The notes below the pieces were generated by a model. That model was not told the origin of the DNA. It searched no databases and saw nothing but the letters and a program-made list of their open reading frames with translations. A stretch of 49,240 nt of DNA, taken from contig JAUHWY010000025.1 in the NCBI GenBank assembly GCA_030427255.1, forward strand, positions 1 through 49,240. Direction: 5' to 3'. The first letter of the stretch is position 1. Each line of letters starts with the position of its first letter. The translations under genes were made by a program, and so were the position numbers. The stretch comes from Bacteroidia bacterium (GTDB lineage: Bacteria > Bacteroidota > Bacteroidia > CAIKAF01). Positions 34,253 through 44,394 of this stretch are shown piece by piece.

Positions 34253-35176
34253 ATGGCGGAGCTTAGCGACACCCTAGTTCCGGCCTTTATAGAATATTTG
34301 AGGGCTGAGCGCAGGTGCTCAGCACATACCATAAAAGCTTACAAGGAAGATTTGAACCAAGTTCAGGTCTTCCTTTTTGGTTTGGAGCAATCCCCAAATT
34401 GGTTGAACGTTGAGGCTGGAGACCTCAGCAGGTATTTGGTTTGGCTTCAACATCGAGGCCTTGCAAAGACCAGCATCAATCGAAAAATTTCGGCCCTTCG
34501 GTCCTTTTACCGGTATTTACGAAAGAAAGGATTCGGAGTTAACCACCCCTTAAGAGACATAAGCAATTTGAGGGTTGCCGAAAAGACGCCGCGGTTTTTA
34601 ACCGCCAAGCAAGCAGAAGGGCTAAACACTTTGGTGTTTCGAGAGGACTTTTCGGGGTACAGGGACAAGCTCATGTTGGGGTTGTTTTTGTGGACAGGAA
34701 TGCGAAGTGCGGAGCTTATTGGCTTAACATTAACCGATGTAGACCTTACACGTGCTCAATTACGCGTTACCGGAAAAGGGAACAAAGCAAGGATATTGCC
34801 TTTGCATGCCTTGTTGATGGATCAGTTGAGTTCTTATTTGCATGAGCGGACTCTTTTTTTGAAAGATAAAGGAGTTCAAAGGCTGGAGCTATTTCTTAAC
34901 GACAAAGGGGGAGCGCTTCAGGCGAGTTGGTTATACCGTAGGGTACGTTATTACACCGGTCAGTTGACCACAGAGAGTTACAGAGGTCCGCACCTTTTGC
35001 GTCATTCTTTTGCCACATGGATGTTAAATAATGGAGCGGACATTCAGGCGGTGAAGGAGCTGTTGGGTCATGCAAATTTAGCGGCAACTCAAGTCTATAC
35101 ACATGTAGAATTTGAGCGCATGCGGGAGATGTATAGAAAAGCACACCCGAAAGGCAGCAGCAAGGATGGCAAGTAA
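34253..35176 (+). CDS. xerC: XerC-type tyrosine recombinase
   Basis: 307 residues. The N-terminal SAM-like DNA-binding domain (FIEYLRAERRCSAHTIKAY) is followed by the catalytic domain with Arg in TGMRSAELIGL, Lys in VTGKGNKARILPL, HLLRHSFATWM (His-x-x-Arg), His in LLGHANLAATQ and the nucleophile Tyr in VYTHVEFERM. The length and the rpsU-xer-hpf order fit the housekeeping chromosome-dimer resolvase of this phylum rather than a mobile integrase. I cannot tell XerC from XerD with certainty, and no dif site is seen nearby. Confidence 0.92.
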   Translation: MAELSDTLVPAFIEYLRAERRCSAHTIKAYKEDLNQVQVFLFGLEQSPNWLNVEAGDLSRYLVWLQHRGLAKTSINRKISALRSFYRYLRKKGFGVNHPLRDISNLRVAEKTPRFLTAKQAEGLNTLVFREDFSGYRDKLMLGLFLWTGMRSAELIGLTLTDVDLTRAQLRVTGKGNKARILPLHALLMDQLSSYLHERTLFLKDKGVQRLELFLNDKGGALQASWLYRRVRYYTGQLTTESYRGPHLLRHSFATWMLNNGADIQAVKELLGHANLAATQVYTHVEFERMREMYRKAHPKGSSKDGK

Positions 35177-35306
35177 TGTAAGCTTAGAAGATGAACGATG
35201 AGTTATAGAGTGGAATGAAGAGATTTTTAAGCGAACAGAGCCAAATGCTTTGAGACAATTTAAGAGAAAGCTATTGAGGGTGACGGAAAGAATGCTCGGC
35301 AACTCC

Positions 35307-35314
35307 TATATTTG
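35307..35314 (+). promoter_or_regulatory. -7 promoter element of hpf
   Basis: TATATTTG matches TAnnTTTG, 23 bases before the hpf ATG. It allows hpf to be expressed separately from rpsU-xerC. The -33 region is poor. Confidence 0.55.
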
Positions 35315-35337
35315 GGCAAAATTTAAACCATACTACG

Positions 35338-35631
35338 ATGAACATACTGATAAACCCGGTTAACTTTAATATAGAGGAATCTTTGAAAGACCATACGCAA
35401 AAGAAGATGGAGAAGTTGTATGGTTTATATGAAGGGATTGTAGGAATAGAAGTGAACTACAAATTGGAGAACAACTCAGAGGATTCGAACAAGACAGCGG
35501 AAGTTCGGGTAAAAGTACCGGGCAACGATTTATTTGCAGGCAAGACAGGCAAGAGCTTTGAGGAGTCTTTAGATGCATGCATGGATGCTTTAAGAAAGCA
35601 AGTCGAAAAGCATAAGGAGCGCCACCGTTAA
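35338..35631 (+). CDS. hpf: Ribosome hibernation-promoting factor, short form
   Basis: 97 residues with the HPF/YfiA fold: MNILINPVNFNIEESLKDH, KMEKLYGLYEG (helix 1), EVRVKVPGNDLFAGK (strand) and SFEESLDACMDALRKQVEKHKERH (basic helix 2). It binds the 30S decoding region and silences ribosomes when growth slows. It lacks the C-terminal dimerisation domain of long HPF, so it is of the short type. It has a possible promoter of its own. Confidence 0.92.
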   Translation: MNILINPVNFNIEESLKDHTQKKMEKLYGLYEGIVGIEVNYKLENNSEDSNKTAEVRVKVPGNDLFAGKTGKSFEESLDACMDALRKQVEKHKERHR

Positions 35632-35647
35632 TTTTTTTTTTGGTGTT

Positions 35648-35680
35648 TTTGGTAATTGAATAAAAACTTTACTACATTTG
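35648..35680 (+). promoter_or_regulatory. Promoter of the tRNA-Thr/Tyr unit
   Basis: TTTG (35648-35651), 21 bases, then TACATTTG (35673-35680), ending 17 bases before tRNA-Thr. Confidence 0.7.
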
Positions 35681-35697
35681 CAGCCCTTTGCGCACCA

Positions 35698-35771
35698 GCC
35701 GGTGTAGCTCAGTTGGCCAGAGCAGCTGATTTGTAATCAGCTGGTCGGGGGTTCGAATCCCTCCACCGGCT
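35698..35771 (+). tRNA. tRNA-Thr (anticodon TGT)
   Basis: The acceptor GCCGGTG pairs with CACCGGC, followed by discriminator T. The D-arm is TAGCTCAG. The anticodon stem GCTGA/TCAGC encloses TTTGTAA (anticodon TGT). The T-arm is GGGGG-TTCGAAT-CCCTC. CCA is not encoded. It is the first of four tRNAs before tuf. Confidence 0.96.
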
Positions 35772-35792
35772 CCGTTCTTTTATGCGCAAAAT

Positions 35793-35875
35793 GGGGAGAT
35801 ACTCAAGCGGTCAACGAGGACAGACTGTAAATCTGTTGCCATTCGGCTTCGTAGGTTCGAATCCTGCTCTCCCCA
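35793..35875 (+). tRNA. tRNA-Tyr (anticodon GTA)
   Basis: 83 bases with the long variable arm of class II tRNAs. The acceptor GGGGAGA pairs with TCTCCCC, followed by A. The stem CAGA/TCTG encloses CTGTAAA (anticodon GTA). The T-arm contains GGTTCGAATCC. It lies 21 bases after tRNA-Thr. Confidence 0.95.
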
Positions 35876-35892
35876 CTATTTCACTTCGGGTG

Positions 35893-35922
35893 TTGTAAAT
35901 TAGTTGGAAACAACTACCTTTG
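35893..35922 (+). promoter_or_regulatory. Promoter of the tRNA-Gly/tRNA-Thr/tuf unit
   Basis: TTG (35893-35895), 19 bases, then TACCTTTG (35915-35922), ending 21 bases before tRNA-Gly. It is probably the main promoter for tuf, since nothing comparable is seen closer to that gene. Confidence 0.75.
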
Positions 35923-35943
35923 CACCCCGTTGCGAGGTAAAAA

Positions 35944-36017
35944 GCGGGAGTAGCTCAGCTGGCTAGAGCATTAGCCTTCCAAGCTAAGGGTCGCGGGTTC
36001 GAATCCCGTCTCCCGCT
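35944..36017 (+). tRNA. tRNA-Gly (anticodon TCC)
   Basis: The acceptor GCGGGAG pairs with CTCCCGC, followed by T. The D-arm is TAGCTCAG. The stem TTAGC/GCTAA encloses CTTCCAA (anticodon TCC). The T-arm is GCGGG-TTCGAAT-CCCGT. Confidence 0.95.
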
Positions 36018-36049
36018 CAAGTCCCTCGGGACATTTGTTCTTTATGAAA

Positions 36050-36122
<73 letters not shown>

Positions 36123-36165
36123 CTGACAATTGAATCATTGCACAACCGGTTCTAAATCTCTAAAC

Positions 36166-37353
36166 ATGGCAAAGGAGAACTTCCAGCGGACAAAACCGCA
36201 CCTTAACATTGGTACCATCGGTCACGTTGACCACGGTAAAACTACCTTAACAGCTGCGATTACTTCAGTGTTGGCAGCTGACGGTCATTCTCAGGCGAGG
36301 TCTTTCGATTCTATCGATAACGCTCCTGAAGAAAAAGAGCGTGGTATCACCATCAACACTTCGCACGTAGAATACGAAACAGCGAATCGTCACTATGCAC
36401 ACGTTGACTGTCCAGGTCACGCCGACTATGTAAAAAACATGGTTACCGGTGCAGCCCAAATGGACGGAGCTATTTTGGTAGTGGCCGCTACGGATGGTCC
36501 TATGCCACAAACGCGTGAGCACATCCTATTGGCACGTCAGGTGGGCGTACCTCGTATTGTCGTATTCATGAACAAAGTGGATATGGTAGACGATCCCGAA
36601 TTGCTCGAACTTGTAGAAATGGAGATCCGCGATCTTCTTTCTTTCTACGAATTTGACGGCGACAACACTCCTGTAATCCAAGGCTCAGCTTTGGGTGGAT
36701 TGAATGGAGAAGAGAAGTGGGTACAAACCATCCGCGATCTTATGGCTTCTGTGGATGAGTACATCCCAGTTCCTCCTCGTGATGTAGAAAAGACATTCTT
36801 GATGCCTATCGAGGACGTATTCTCTATCACCGGTCGTGGTACTGTTGCCACTGGTCGTATTGAAACTGGTGTAATCCTTTCCGGTGAGGAAGTGGAAATC
36901 ATCGGTATGCAAGAAGAGAAAATGAAGACCGTAGTAACCGGTGTAGAAATGTTCCGTAAGATTCTTGACCGCGGTGAAGCCGGCGATAACGTTGGTTTGT
37001 TGCTTCGTGGTATTGACAAGAAGGACATTCGCCGTGGTATGGTGATTGCCAAGCCAGGCTCCATTACTCCTCATACCGAATTTAAGGCTGAGATTTACGT
37101 GTTGAAGAAAGAAGAGGGTGGACGTCACACTCCTTTCCACAACCGTTACCGTCCTCAGTTCTATTTGCGGACCACTGACGTTACAGGAGAAATTACCCTT
37201 CCTGAAGGACGTGAGATGGTAATGCCCGGAGACAACGTAACTATTACAGTGAAACTCATTGTACCTGTTGCGATGGATAAGGGTCTCCGTTTTGCTATCC
37301 GTGAGGGTGGACGTACGGTAGGTGCCGGCCAGGTTATCGAAATCATCAAGTAA
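36166..37353 (+). CDS. tuf: Translation elongation factor EF-Tu
   Basis: 395 residues from the ATG at 36166 ([19 protein letters not shown]). Delivers aminoacyl-tRNA to the ribosome as a GTPase. G1 GHVDHGKT, effector region [34 protein letters not shown] and GSALGG are intact, as is the C-terminal tRNA-binding barrel ([15 protein letters not shown]). An upstream in-frame codon at 36130 is unlikely because the extension is not conserved. A hairpin terminator follows, so expression of tuf can be uncoupled from secE-nusG. Confidence 0.98.
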   Translation: MAKENFQRTKPHLNIGTIGHVDHGKTTLTAAITSVLAADGHSQARSFDSIDNAPEEKERGITINTSHVEYETANRHYAHVDCPGHADYVKNMVTGAAQMDGAILVVAATDGPMPQTREHILLARQVGVPRIVVFMNKVDMVDDPELLELVEMEIRDLLSFYEFDGDNTPVIQGSALGGLNGEEKWVQTIRDLMASVDEYIPVPPRDVEKTFLMPIEDVFSITGRGTVATGRIETGVILSGEEVEIIGMQEEKMKTVVTGVEMFRKILDRGEAGDNVGLLLRGIDKKDIRRGMVIAKPGSITPHTEFKAEIYVLKKEEGGRHTPFHNRYRPQFYLRTTDVTGEITLPEGREMVMPGDNVTITVKLIVPVAMDKGLRFAIREGGRTVGAGQVIEIIK

Positions 37354-37371
37354 TATTGATCGACCTGATAT

Positions 37372-37418
37372 GCGGTTGGTGCCTTCCTGGGTATTCAGGA
37401 AGCGCCAACCGCTTTTTT
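37372..37418 (+). terminator. Terminator/attenuator between tuf and tRNA-Trp
   Basis: GCGGTTGGTGC pairs with GCGCCAACCGC, with an inner CCTG/CAGG pair, then six T residues ending at 37418. The tRNA begins at the very next base, leaving no room for a promoter after the hairpin. Confidence 0.85.
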
Positions 37419-37489
37419 ACGGGTGTAGTTCAAGGGTAGAATAACGGTCTCCAAAACCGTTGATCTTGGTTCGAATCCAGGCACCCGTG
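37419..37489 (+). tRNA. tRNA-Trp (anticodon CCA)
   Basis: The acceptor ACGGGTG pairs with CACCCGT, followed by G. The D-arm is TAGTTCAA. The stem AACGGT/ACCGTT encloses CTCCAAA (anticodon CCA). The T-arm is TTGG-TTCGAAT-CCAG. It lies between the tuf terminator and secE, probably on the secE-nusG transcript. Confidence 0.96.
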
Positions 37490-37504
37490 CAAAAAACGAA
37501 TAAG

Positions 37505-37702
37505 GTGAAACTGAAAGCCTACATACAAGAAAGTTACGAGGAGCTAGTCAATAAGGTCTCATGGCCTACCTGGCCAGAACTTCAAAGCAGTTCCATTGTG
37601 GTTCTCGTGGCCTCTCTTTTGATTGCCCTTGCAGTTTTCGCAATGGACTCTGTGTTTAGCAGAGTAATGAAATTGGTGTATGACTTGCTGTTTGGCAGCT
37701 AA
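37505..37702 (+). CDS. secE: Preprotein translocase subunit SecE
   Basis: 65 residues from a GTG start at 37505 (V/M-KLKAYIQESYEELVNKVSWP). Upstream in-frame codons fall inside tRNA-Trp, so GTG is the only reasonable start. The conserved amphipathic VNKVSWPTWPELQ precedes one membrane helix (SIVVLVASLLIALAVFAMD). It is the small essential subunit of the SecYEG channel. It is the first gene of the classic secE-nusG-rplKAJL-rpoBC run. Confidence 0.94.
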   Translation: MKLKAYIQESYEELVNKVSWPTWPELQSSSIVVLVASLLIALAVFAMDSVFSRVMKLVYDLLFGS

Positions 37703-37717
37703 ATATCAAAGAAGGAG

Positions 37718-38266
37718 ATGTCCGAGACGGTAAAAAAATGGTATGTGGTGCGGGTCATCAGTGGACAAGAGAAAAAAATCAAGTCCTACATTGAAATGGA
37801 GGTCCGTCGTGCCGGAGTTGAGGCTTATTTGAGCCAAATCTTAATTCCGACGGAAAAGATTTACCAAATTCGAAAAGGGAAGAAGGTAAGCAAAGAGCAA
37901 AGCCTTTATCCCGGATACATTTTTATTGAGGCCGCTTTAATTGGAGAATTGCCGCATACCATAAATAATGTTCCCGGAGTAATTAACTTTTTGGGTGAAA
38001 AGGGTGGAAGCCCACAGCCACTAAGTGCTCCTGAAGTGAATCGCATGTTAGGTAAGGTAGATGAACTTGCCGAAAGTGAAGAGGAATTGAATATCCCCTT
38101 TATGGTAGGTGAGTCAGTGAAGGTTATTGATGGGCCATTCAATAATTTTTCCGGAATTATTGAGCATATCAATGAAGAAAAGAAAAAGCTCAAGGTTTCG
38201 GTTAAGATTTTTGGACGAAAAACTCCATTGGAGCTGAGCTACATGCAAGTCGAAAAAGAAAGTTAA
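37718..38266 (+). CDS. nusG: Transcription termination/antitermination factor NusG
   Basis: 182 residues. The NGN domain (KKWYVVRVISGQEKKIKSYIE ... QSLYPGYIFIEA ... VPGVINFLGE) is followed by the C-terminal KOW domain (FMVGESVKVIDGPFNNFSGIIEHI). It couples RNA polymerase with Rho or the ribosome. The gene starts 15 bases after secE. Confidence 0.97.
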   Translation: MSETVKKWYVVRVISGQEKKIKSYIEMEVRRAGVEAYLSQILIPTEKIYQIRKGKKVSKEQSLYPGYIFIEAALIGELPHTINNVPGVINFLGEKGGSPQPLSAPEVNRMLGKVDELAESEEELNIPFMVGESVKVIDGPFNNFSGIIEHINEEKKKLKVSVKIFGRKTPLELSYMQVEKES

Positions 38267-38291
38267 CGGACAAAACGTATATTAAATCGTC

Positions 38292-38732
38292 ATGGCAAAG
38301 GAAGTAAGTGGTTTTATTAAACTACAGGTCAAAGGAGGGCAAGCAAACCCTTCTCCCCCGATTGGTCCCGCGTTGGGTGCAAAGGGAGTCAATATCATGG
38401 ACTTCTGTAAGCAATTTAATGCTCGGACTCAAGATCAGATGGGTAAAGTGCTGCCGGTGGTTATTACCGTGTATGCCGACAAGTCATTTGAATTTATTAT
38501 CAAAAGCCCACCGGTGCCTGTTTTGCTGATTGATGCAAGCAAGGTTAAAGGTGGCTCCCCAGAGCCTAACCGTAAAAAGGTAGGGTCTGTAAATTGGGAT
38601 CAGGTGCGAGAAATCGCAGAAATTAAAATGAAGGACTTGAACTGTTTTGAGGTAAACAGCGCCATGCGTATGGTTGCCGGAACAGCTCGTTCTATGGGTA
38701 TAACCGTTGAGGGAGATTTTCCCGCGAATTAA
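38292..38732 (+). CDS. rplK: 50S ribosomal protein uL11
   Basis: 146 residues. [26 protein letters not shown] at the N-terminus, the Pro-rich linker [12 protein letters not shown], and the rRNA-binding C-terminal domain ending [11 protein letters not shown]. It forms the stalk base with the L10-L12 complex. Begins 25 bases after nusG. Confidence 0.98.
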   Translation: MAKEVSGFIKLQVKGGQANPSPPIGPALGAKGVNIMDFCKQFNARTQDQMGKVLPVVITVYADKSFEFIIKSPPVPVLLIDASKVKGGSPEPNRKKVGSVNWDQVREIAEIKMKDLNCFEVNSAMRMVAGTARSMGITVEGDFPAN

Positions 38733-38740
38733 TTAGAACA

Positions 38741-39436
38741 ATGGCAAGGTTAACAAAAAAAATGAAAGCAGCCCTTGGTAAGGTAGAAGCCGACAAGGAA
38801 TACAGCCTCAGTGAGGCAGCTGCACTTGTTAAAGATCTTTCAATTACCAAGTTTGACGCCAGTGTGGACATCGCCGTTCGCCTTGGTGTTGACCCCCGTA
38901 AAGCGGACCAAATGGTTCGTGGTTCTGTGAAGCTTCCTCATGGAATTGGTAAAAGCGTGCGCGTGTTGGTGCTTTGTACTCCCGACAAGGAGGAAGAAGC
39001 TAAGGCCGCTGGCGCTGACATGGTAGGGCTTGACGAATACATTGAGAAAATCAAAAATGGTTGGACTGATGTAGACGTTATTGTTACGATGCCCGCCGTT
39101 ATGGGTAAAATTGGTGCTTTAGGACGTATTTTAGGTCCCCGCGGCCTAATGCCTAACCCCAAAACCGGAACGGTAACCATGGAGATTGGTAAGGCTGTCG
39201 AAGATGTGAAAGCCGGTAAAATTGACTTCAAAGTCGATAAGTATGGTATCGTGCATACGACCATAGGCCGGACCTCATTCGAGGCAGAAAAGTTGCAGGA
39301 AAATGCCCGCGAGTTCCTGCAAACCATTGCCAAACTCAAGCCTTCTTCCGCTAAAGGAACTTATGTGCAGAGCATTTTTATGTCTCCAACCATGGGTCCC
39401 GGTGTGCGTGTAGAGGCTAAAACTGTCGTAGGTTAA
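38741..39436 (+). CDS. rplA: 50S ribosomal protein uL1
   Basis: 231 residues. [19 protein letters not shown]..., [20 protein letters not shown], and the signature [13 protein letters not shown] are all present. Forms the L1 stalk at the ribosomal exit site. Lies eight bases after rplK. Confidence 0.98.
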   Translation: MARLTKKMKAALGKVEADKEYSLSEAAALVKDLSITKFDASVDIAVRLGVDPRKADQMVRGSVKLPHGIGKSVRVLVLCTPDKEEEAKAAGADMVGLDEYIEKIKNGWTDVDVIVTMPAVMGKIGALGRILGPRGLMPNPKTGTVTMEIGKAVEDVKAGKIDFKVDKYGIVHTTIGRTSFEAEKLQENAREFLQTIAKLKPSSAKGTYVQSIFMSPTMGPGVRVEAKTVVG

Positions 39437-39454
39437 TTAAAATCCGTATAGCTG

Positions 39455-39979
39455 ATGACCCGATCAGAAAAAAGTCAGGCCATTGAAGCAATTCTCGAAA
39501 CGCTTGCCAGCAATGACGTTTTTTATTTAGCAGATACCTCCGGGATGTCCGCTGAAAAAACGACCAAATTGCGCCGTGCTTGCTTTGAGAAGGGTATAAA
39601 ACTTAACGTGGTTAAGAATACCCTCTTGCGCCAAGCCATGGAGCGTTCCGAAAAGGATTTTTCTCCGCTGTTTGAATCGCTTAAAGGTACTACCGCACTT
39701 ATGGTAGCCGAAACCGGCAATGTACCCGGAAAGCTCCTAAAGCAGTTTGGGAAAGAAATGGGCAAGCCTACCTTAAAAGCGGCTTACATTGATGCTGCCA
39801 CCTTTGTTGGTGAGGAGCATTTGGAAGCCCTGGCTTCGCTTAAATCCCGCGAAGAATTGCTCGGCGATGTTATTGGATTGCTGCAATCTCCTGCCAAGAA
39901 CGTTATTGGCGCTCTTCAAGGAGGCGGTGGTCAAAAAATTGCCGGCTTGGTCAAAGCGCTCGAAGAACGCGCTGCTTAA
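39455..39979 (+). CDS. rplJ: 50S ribosomal protein uL10
   Basis: 174 residues. YLADTSGMSAEKTTKLRRACFE, LNVVKNTLLRQAME and FESLKGTTALM are typical of the rRNA-binding domain, and the C-terminal helix (KIAGLVKALEERA) holds the L7/L12 dimers. Only 18 bases separate it from rplA, so the long L10-binding leader known from enterobacteria cannot lie directly in front of it. Confidence 0.97.
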   Translation: MTRSEKSQAIEAILETLASNDVFYLADTSGMSAEKTTKLRRACFEKGIKLNVVKNTLLRQAMERSEKDFSPLFESLKGTTALMVAETGNVPGKLLKQFGKEMGKPTLKAAYIDAATFVGEEHLEALASLKSREELLGDVIGLLQSPAKNVIGALQGGGGQKIAGLVKALEERAA

Positions 39980-40029
39980 ATCTTCATTTTAAATTTTCAC
40001 CGAATCCACATCTTTAAACAATTATCATC

Positions 40030-40404
40030 ATGGCAGAAGTAAAGGAATTGGCCGAACAATTGGTCAACCTCACCGTGAAGGAAGTCAATGAATTGGCTAC
40101 CATTTTAAAGGAGGAGTATGGCATTGAGCCTGCTGCTGCTGCAGTTGCTGTTGCTGCTCCCGGCGCCGGAGGCGGCGATGCTGCAGAAGAAAAGACATCT
40201 TTTGATGTTATCCTTAACAACCCGGGTGGTTCTAAACTTAACGTGGTTAAAGCCGTTAAGGAACTTACAGGTCTTGGCCTCAAAGAAGCTAAAGAACTTG
40301 TTGACGGAGCACCTAAAGCCATTAAGGAAGGTATTTCCAAAGAGGAAGCTGAAGCTATTAAGACTCAGCTGGAAGAAGCAGGTGCTGAAGTTGAGCTTAA
40401 GTAA
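40030..40404 (+). CDS. rplL: 50S ribosomal protein bL12 (L7/L12)
   Basis: 124 residues. N-terminal dimer helices ([20 protein letters not shown]), an Ala/Gly hinge ([20 protein letters not shown]), and the C-terminal factor-binding domain ([34 protein letters not shown]). It forms the flexible stalk that recruits EF-Tu and EF-G. Confidence 0.98.
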   Translation: MAEVKELAEQLVNLTVKEVNELATILKEEYGIEPAAAAVAVAAPGAGGGDAAEEKTSFDVILNNPGGSKLNVVKAVKELTGLGLKEAKELVDGAPKAIKEGISKEEAEAIKTQLEEAGAEVELK

Positions 40405-40434
40405 GTTCTTCCTCACACCGAACGGAATCCGACA

Positions 40435-40468
40435 GACCCGAGCCCCATATGCTGTATGGGGTAGGGTC
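40435..40468 (+). promoter_or_regulatory. Hairpin between rplL and rpoB (attenuator or processing site)
   Basis: GACCC and GCCCCATA pair with TATGGGG and GGGTC across a short GCTG-centred loop, followed by TTAT rather than a full T-run. The position matches the rplL-rpoB attenuator/RNase III site of other bacteria, which lowers rpoBC output relative to ribosomal proteins. That function is inferred. Confidence 0.65.
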
Positions 40469-40527
40469 TTATCCTGTTTATTCAGGTACTCTTTTAATTT
40501 GTCTTTTCCTTAATTTCGTCCTATCTT

Positions 40528-43500
40528 ATGGCGGTGGCACCAAATTCTTCTACCCAACAATCGAATTTGCCTCAAAGGCATAATTTCGCTTCCATTCAAA
40601 ATCAGGTAGATTATCCTGATTTTCTGGAAATTCAATTAAAATCTTTTAGGGACTTTTTCCAATTGGAAACCACTCCTGAAAACCGTATAAACGAAGGTCT
40701 ATACGCAGTTTTTAGTGAGAATTTTCCAATTACGGACGCCCGTAATCAGTTCGTGCTGGAGTTCCTCGATTATTATATCGATCCCCCACGCTACACCCTC
40801 GACGAGTGCATCGAAAGAGGGTTGACCTATGCCCTTCCGCTTAAAGCAAAACTTAGGCTGTATTGCACCGACCCTGAGCACGAAGATTTCGAAACTATTG
40901 TCCAAGATGTATACTTGGGCACTATTCCATATATGACTCCCAAAGGCACCTTCGTTATTAATGGTGCAGAACGGGTTATCGTTTCTCAATTGCACCGGTC
41001 TCCCGGTGTATTCTTTGGGCAAAGCCGCCACGCCAACGGTACCAAACTTTACTCAGCTCGTATTATTCCTTTTAAAGGAAGCTGGATTGAGTTTGCAACC
41101 GACATCAATAATGTGATGTATGCCTATATTGACCGGAAAAAGAAACTGCCTGTAACTACTTTGTTCCGGGCCATTGGTTTTGAATCCGATAAGGATGTAT
41201 TAGGCATTTTTGATTTGGCCGACGAGGTTAAAGTCAATAAAACCAATTTGAAAAAATGCGTCGGCCGGAAATTGGCCGCTCGTGTACTTAAAACTTGGAT
41301 TGAAGATTTTGTCGATGAAGATACCGGTGAGGTGGTTTCTATTGAGCGTAACGAGGTAATCCTTGATCGCGAAACCATTATTGAAGCCGAACATGTTGAG
41401 GAAATCCTTAATTCCGGTACCAAGTCTATCATTCTTCATAAAGAAGATGGTAGCTCCGCCGATTTCAGTATCATTTATAATACGCTTCAAAAGGATACAA
41501 CCAACTCCGAAATTGAAGCTGTTGAACACGTTTACCGTGTTCTAAGAAATGCCGACCCACCGGATGAAGAAACCGCACGTGGTGTTTTGGATAAGCTATT
41601 TTTCTCCGATAAACGCTACGATTTAGGTGAGGTAGGTCGCTACCGAATCAATAGAAAGCTCGGTTTAGAAATTGGTTCTGAAACTCGAGTGCTTACCAAA
41701 GAAGACATCATTGCTATTGTTAAGCACCTCATTCAGTTAATCAATTCTAAGGCCAACGTAGACGATATTGACCACTTGTCAAACCGTCGTGTCCGTACCG
41801 TAGGTGAACAACTATACAATCAATTTGGGGTTGGTTTGGCTCGTATGGCCAGAACCATTCGTGAGCGTATGAATGTGCGCGACAACGAGGTGTTTACTCC
41901 CATTGATTTGATCAACGCCAAGACCTTGTCTTCGGTGATTAACTCCTTCTTCGGTACCAACCAGCTCAGCCAATTCATGGATCAGACAAATCCTTTGGCC
42001 GAGGTTACACACAAACGTCGCCTTTCTGCCCTAGGACCCGGTGGTTTATCAAGAGAACGGGCCGGTTTTGAGGTGCGTGACGTACATTATACCCACTACG
42101 GTCGTTTGTGTACAATTGAGACCCCGGAAGGACCGAACATTGGACTTATTTCTTCGCTTTGTGTATACGCAAGAATCAATAAACTTGGTTTCATTGAAAC
42201 TCCTTACCGCAAAGTAGATGACGGTCAAGTACAGTTGAGCGACGATGTGGTATATCTTTCCGCAGAAGAGGAAGAAGCAAACATTATTGCTCAGGCTAAT
42301 GCCATCTTAGACGAGAAAGGAAAGTTCCAAAGCCAGCGTATCAAAGCGCGTTTTGAAGGGGATTTCCCGCTTTCTGAGCCTCATGAGGTTAAATTGATGG
42401 ACGTAGCTCCCAATCAGATTGCATCTATTGCTGCATCCTTGATTCCCTTCCTTGAACACGATGATGCAAACCGTGCACTCATGGGGTCAAACATGATGCG
42501 CCAAGCGGTTCCTCTGCTTCAACCCGATGCTCCAATCGTGGGTACCGGACTTGAAGAACGTGTAGCGCGTGATTCCCGACTCCTGCTTAATGCAGAATAC
42601 GACGGGGTTGTAGAGTATGTCGATGCAGAAAAAATTAGCATTAGGTACGAAAGAACCGATGCAGAAAAGCTAGTTAGCTTCGACGATGACGTCAAAACCT
42701 ACAAACTGATTAAGTTCCGTAAAACCAATCAAAATACGACCATCAACTTAAAGCCTATTGTTAAAAAAGGGCAGCGAGTGAGCCGTGGTCAAGTGCTTTG
42801 TGAAGGTTTCGGTACCGAAAAAGGAGAACTAGCTCTTGGTCGCAACCTTCTTGTGGCATTCATGCCATGGAAGGGTTACAACTTTGAGGATGCCATTGTG
42901 ATTTCAGAAAAAGTAGTTCGCGACGATATCTTTACTTCTCTCCATATTGATGAATTCATTATGGAGGTTAGAGATACCAAAATGGGGCAAGAAGAGCTTA
43001 CCGCAGATATTCCAAACGTTTCCGAAGAAGCCACACGCGACTTGGACGAAAATGGACTTATTCGCGTAGGTGCTGAGGTAGTTCCCGGCGATATCCTTAT
43101 CGGTAAAATCACGCCTAAAGGAGAATCCGATCCTACTCCCGAAGAAAAACTCTTGCGTGCCATCTTTGGCGACAAGGCGGGTGATGTAAAGGATGCTTCT
43201 ATGAAAGCTCCTCCTTCGCTTTACGGAGTTGTAATCGACAAGAAGTTGTTCTCTAAGTCCATGAAGGACCGAAGAACCAAAGCAGAAGATAAAAAGGAGC
43301 TTGAAATCCTTGACAAAGAATACGAAAAGGAATTCTTTGAACTTAAAGACAAGCTAATCACTCGTTTGCTTAGTTTGTTGGAAGGCAAAACTTCTCAAGG
43401 GGTATTCAATAACCTTCGTGAAGAAGTAGTTAAAAAGGGCAGCAAGTTTACCCGTAAGGCACTCTCACAAATTGATTATATCCACATTAATCCTGAAAAC

Positions 43501-44361
43501 TGGATTAAAGACGATGAAATCAATGCTAAGGTTAAATTGCTTATTCACAATTACTCCATTAAGCATAACGACCTTCTCGGGGTACACAAGCGTAAGAAAT
43601 ACAATATTACGGTTGGAGATGAATTGCCCTCCGGTATTGTTCAACTGGCCAAAGTGTACATCGCTAAAAAGCGTAAGCTTAAGGTAGGTGACAAGCTTGC
43701 CGGACGCCATGGAAACAAAGGTATTGTTGCTCGGATTGTACGTCCGGAAGATATGCCTTTCCTTGACGATGGCACACCTGTAGATATTGTGTTGAACCCT
43801 CTCGGGGTGCCCTCACGTATGAACTTGGGTCAGATTTACGAAACCATCTTGGCTTGGGCCGGACATAAATTGGATAAGAAATACGCTACTCCAATTTTTG
43901 ATGGCGCCTCTATCGATGACATTCAAAACGAAGTAGAGAAAGCAGGTCTGCCACGGTTAGGTAAGTCTTACCTCTACGACGGAGGAACCGGTGAGCGGTT
44001 CCACCAGCCGGCAACCGTGGGTATTATCTACATGCTCAAGCTAAGCCACATGGTGGACGACAAAATGCATGCAAGATCTATTGGACCATACAGCTTAATT
44101 ACTCAACAGCCTTTGGGTGGTAAAGCTCAGTTCGGAGGTCAGCGTTTCGGTGAAATGGAGGTATGGGCTCTCGAAGCTTTCGGAGCTGCCAACATCCTTC
44201 AAGAAATGCTTACTGTAAAGAGCGATGACGTAATGGGAAGGGCCAAAGCATATGAATACATCGTAAAAGGTGAACCTATGCCAACGCCTGGTATTCCTGA
44301 GTCGTTCAACGTACTCTTGCATGAGCTCAGAGGTTTGGGTCTCAAAATAACCCTAGAATAA
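40528..44361 (+). CDS. rpoB: DNA-directed RNA polymerase subunit beta
   Basis: 1277 residues. Starts [20 protein letters not shown]. Conserved regions include [21 protein letters not shown], the rifampicin pocket [17 protein letters not shown] and [70 protein letters not shown], and [21 protein letters not shown] at the C-terminal clamp. It carries wild-type-like residues in the rifampicin region as far as I can judge by eye. Expressed with rpoC. Confidence 0.99.
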   Translation: MAVAPNSSTQQSNLPQRHNFASIQNQVDYPDFLEIQLKSFRDFFQLETTPENRINEGLYAVFSENFPITDARNQFVLEFLDYYIDPPRYTLDECIERGLTYALPLKAKLRLYCTDPEHEDFETIVQDVYLGTIPYMTPKGTFVINGAERVIVSQLHRSPGVFFGQSRHANGTKLYSARIIPFKGSWIEFATDINNVMYAYIDRKKKLPVTTLFRAIGFESDKDVLGIFDLADEVKVNKTNLKKCVGRKLAARVLKTWIEDFVDEDTGEVVSIERNEVILDRETIIEAEHVEEILNSGTKSIILHKEDGSSADFSIIYNTLQKDTTNSEIEAVEHVYRVLRNADPPDEETARGVLDKLFFSDKRYDLGEVGRYRINRKLGLEIGSETRVLTKEDIIAIVKHLIQLINSKANVDDIDHLSNRRVRTVGEQLYNQFGVGLARMARTIRERMNVRDNEVFTPIDLINAKTLSSVINSFFGTNQLSQFMDQTNPLAEVTHKRRLSALGPGGLSRERAGFEVRDVHYTHYGRLCTIETPEGPNIGLISSLCVYARINKLGFIETPYRKVDDGQVQLSDDVVYLSAEEEEANIIAQANAILDEKGKFQSQRIKARFEGDFPLSEPHEVKLMDVAPNQIASIAASLIPFLEHDDANRALMGSNMMRQAVPLLQPDAPIVGTGLEERVARDSRLLLNAEYDGVVEYVDAEKISIRYERTDAEKLVSFDDDVKTYKLIKFRKTNQNTTINLKPIVKKGQRVSRGQVLCEGFGTEKGELALGRNLLVAFMPWKGYNFEDAIVISEKVVRDDIFTSLHIDEFIMEVRDTKMGQEELTADIPNVSEEATRDLDENGLIRVGAEVVPGDILIGKITPKGESDPTPEEKLLRAIFGDKAGDVKDASMKAPPSLYGVVIDKKLFSKSMKDRRTKAEDKKELEILDKEYEKEFFELKDKLITRLLSLLEGKTSQGVFNNLREEVVKKGSKFTRKALSQIDYIHINPENWIKDDEINAKVKLLIHNYSIKHNDLLGVHKRKKYNITVGDELPSGIVQLAKVYIAKKRKLKVGDKLAGRHGNKGIVARIVRPEDMPFLDDGTPVDIVLNPLGVPSRMNLGQIYETILAWAGHKLDKKYATPIFDGASIDDIQNEVEKAGLPRLGKSYLYDGGTGERFHQPATVGIIYMLKLSHMVDDKMHARSIGPYSLITQQPLGGKAQFGGQRFGEMEVWALEAFGAANILQEMLTVKSDDVMGRAKAYEYIVKGEPMPTPGIPESFNVLLHELRGLGLKITLE

Positions 44362-44394
44362 TTTCGGAAGTAAAACCTTATCTAAGCGGATCAT

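Noticed and set aside
34253-35176. Tyrosine recombinase as the integrase of a mobile element
   Set aside because: It lies between rpsU and hpf with housekeeping-type length and motifs; no att-like repeats or cargo genes flank it, although tRNA genes are nearby.
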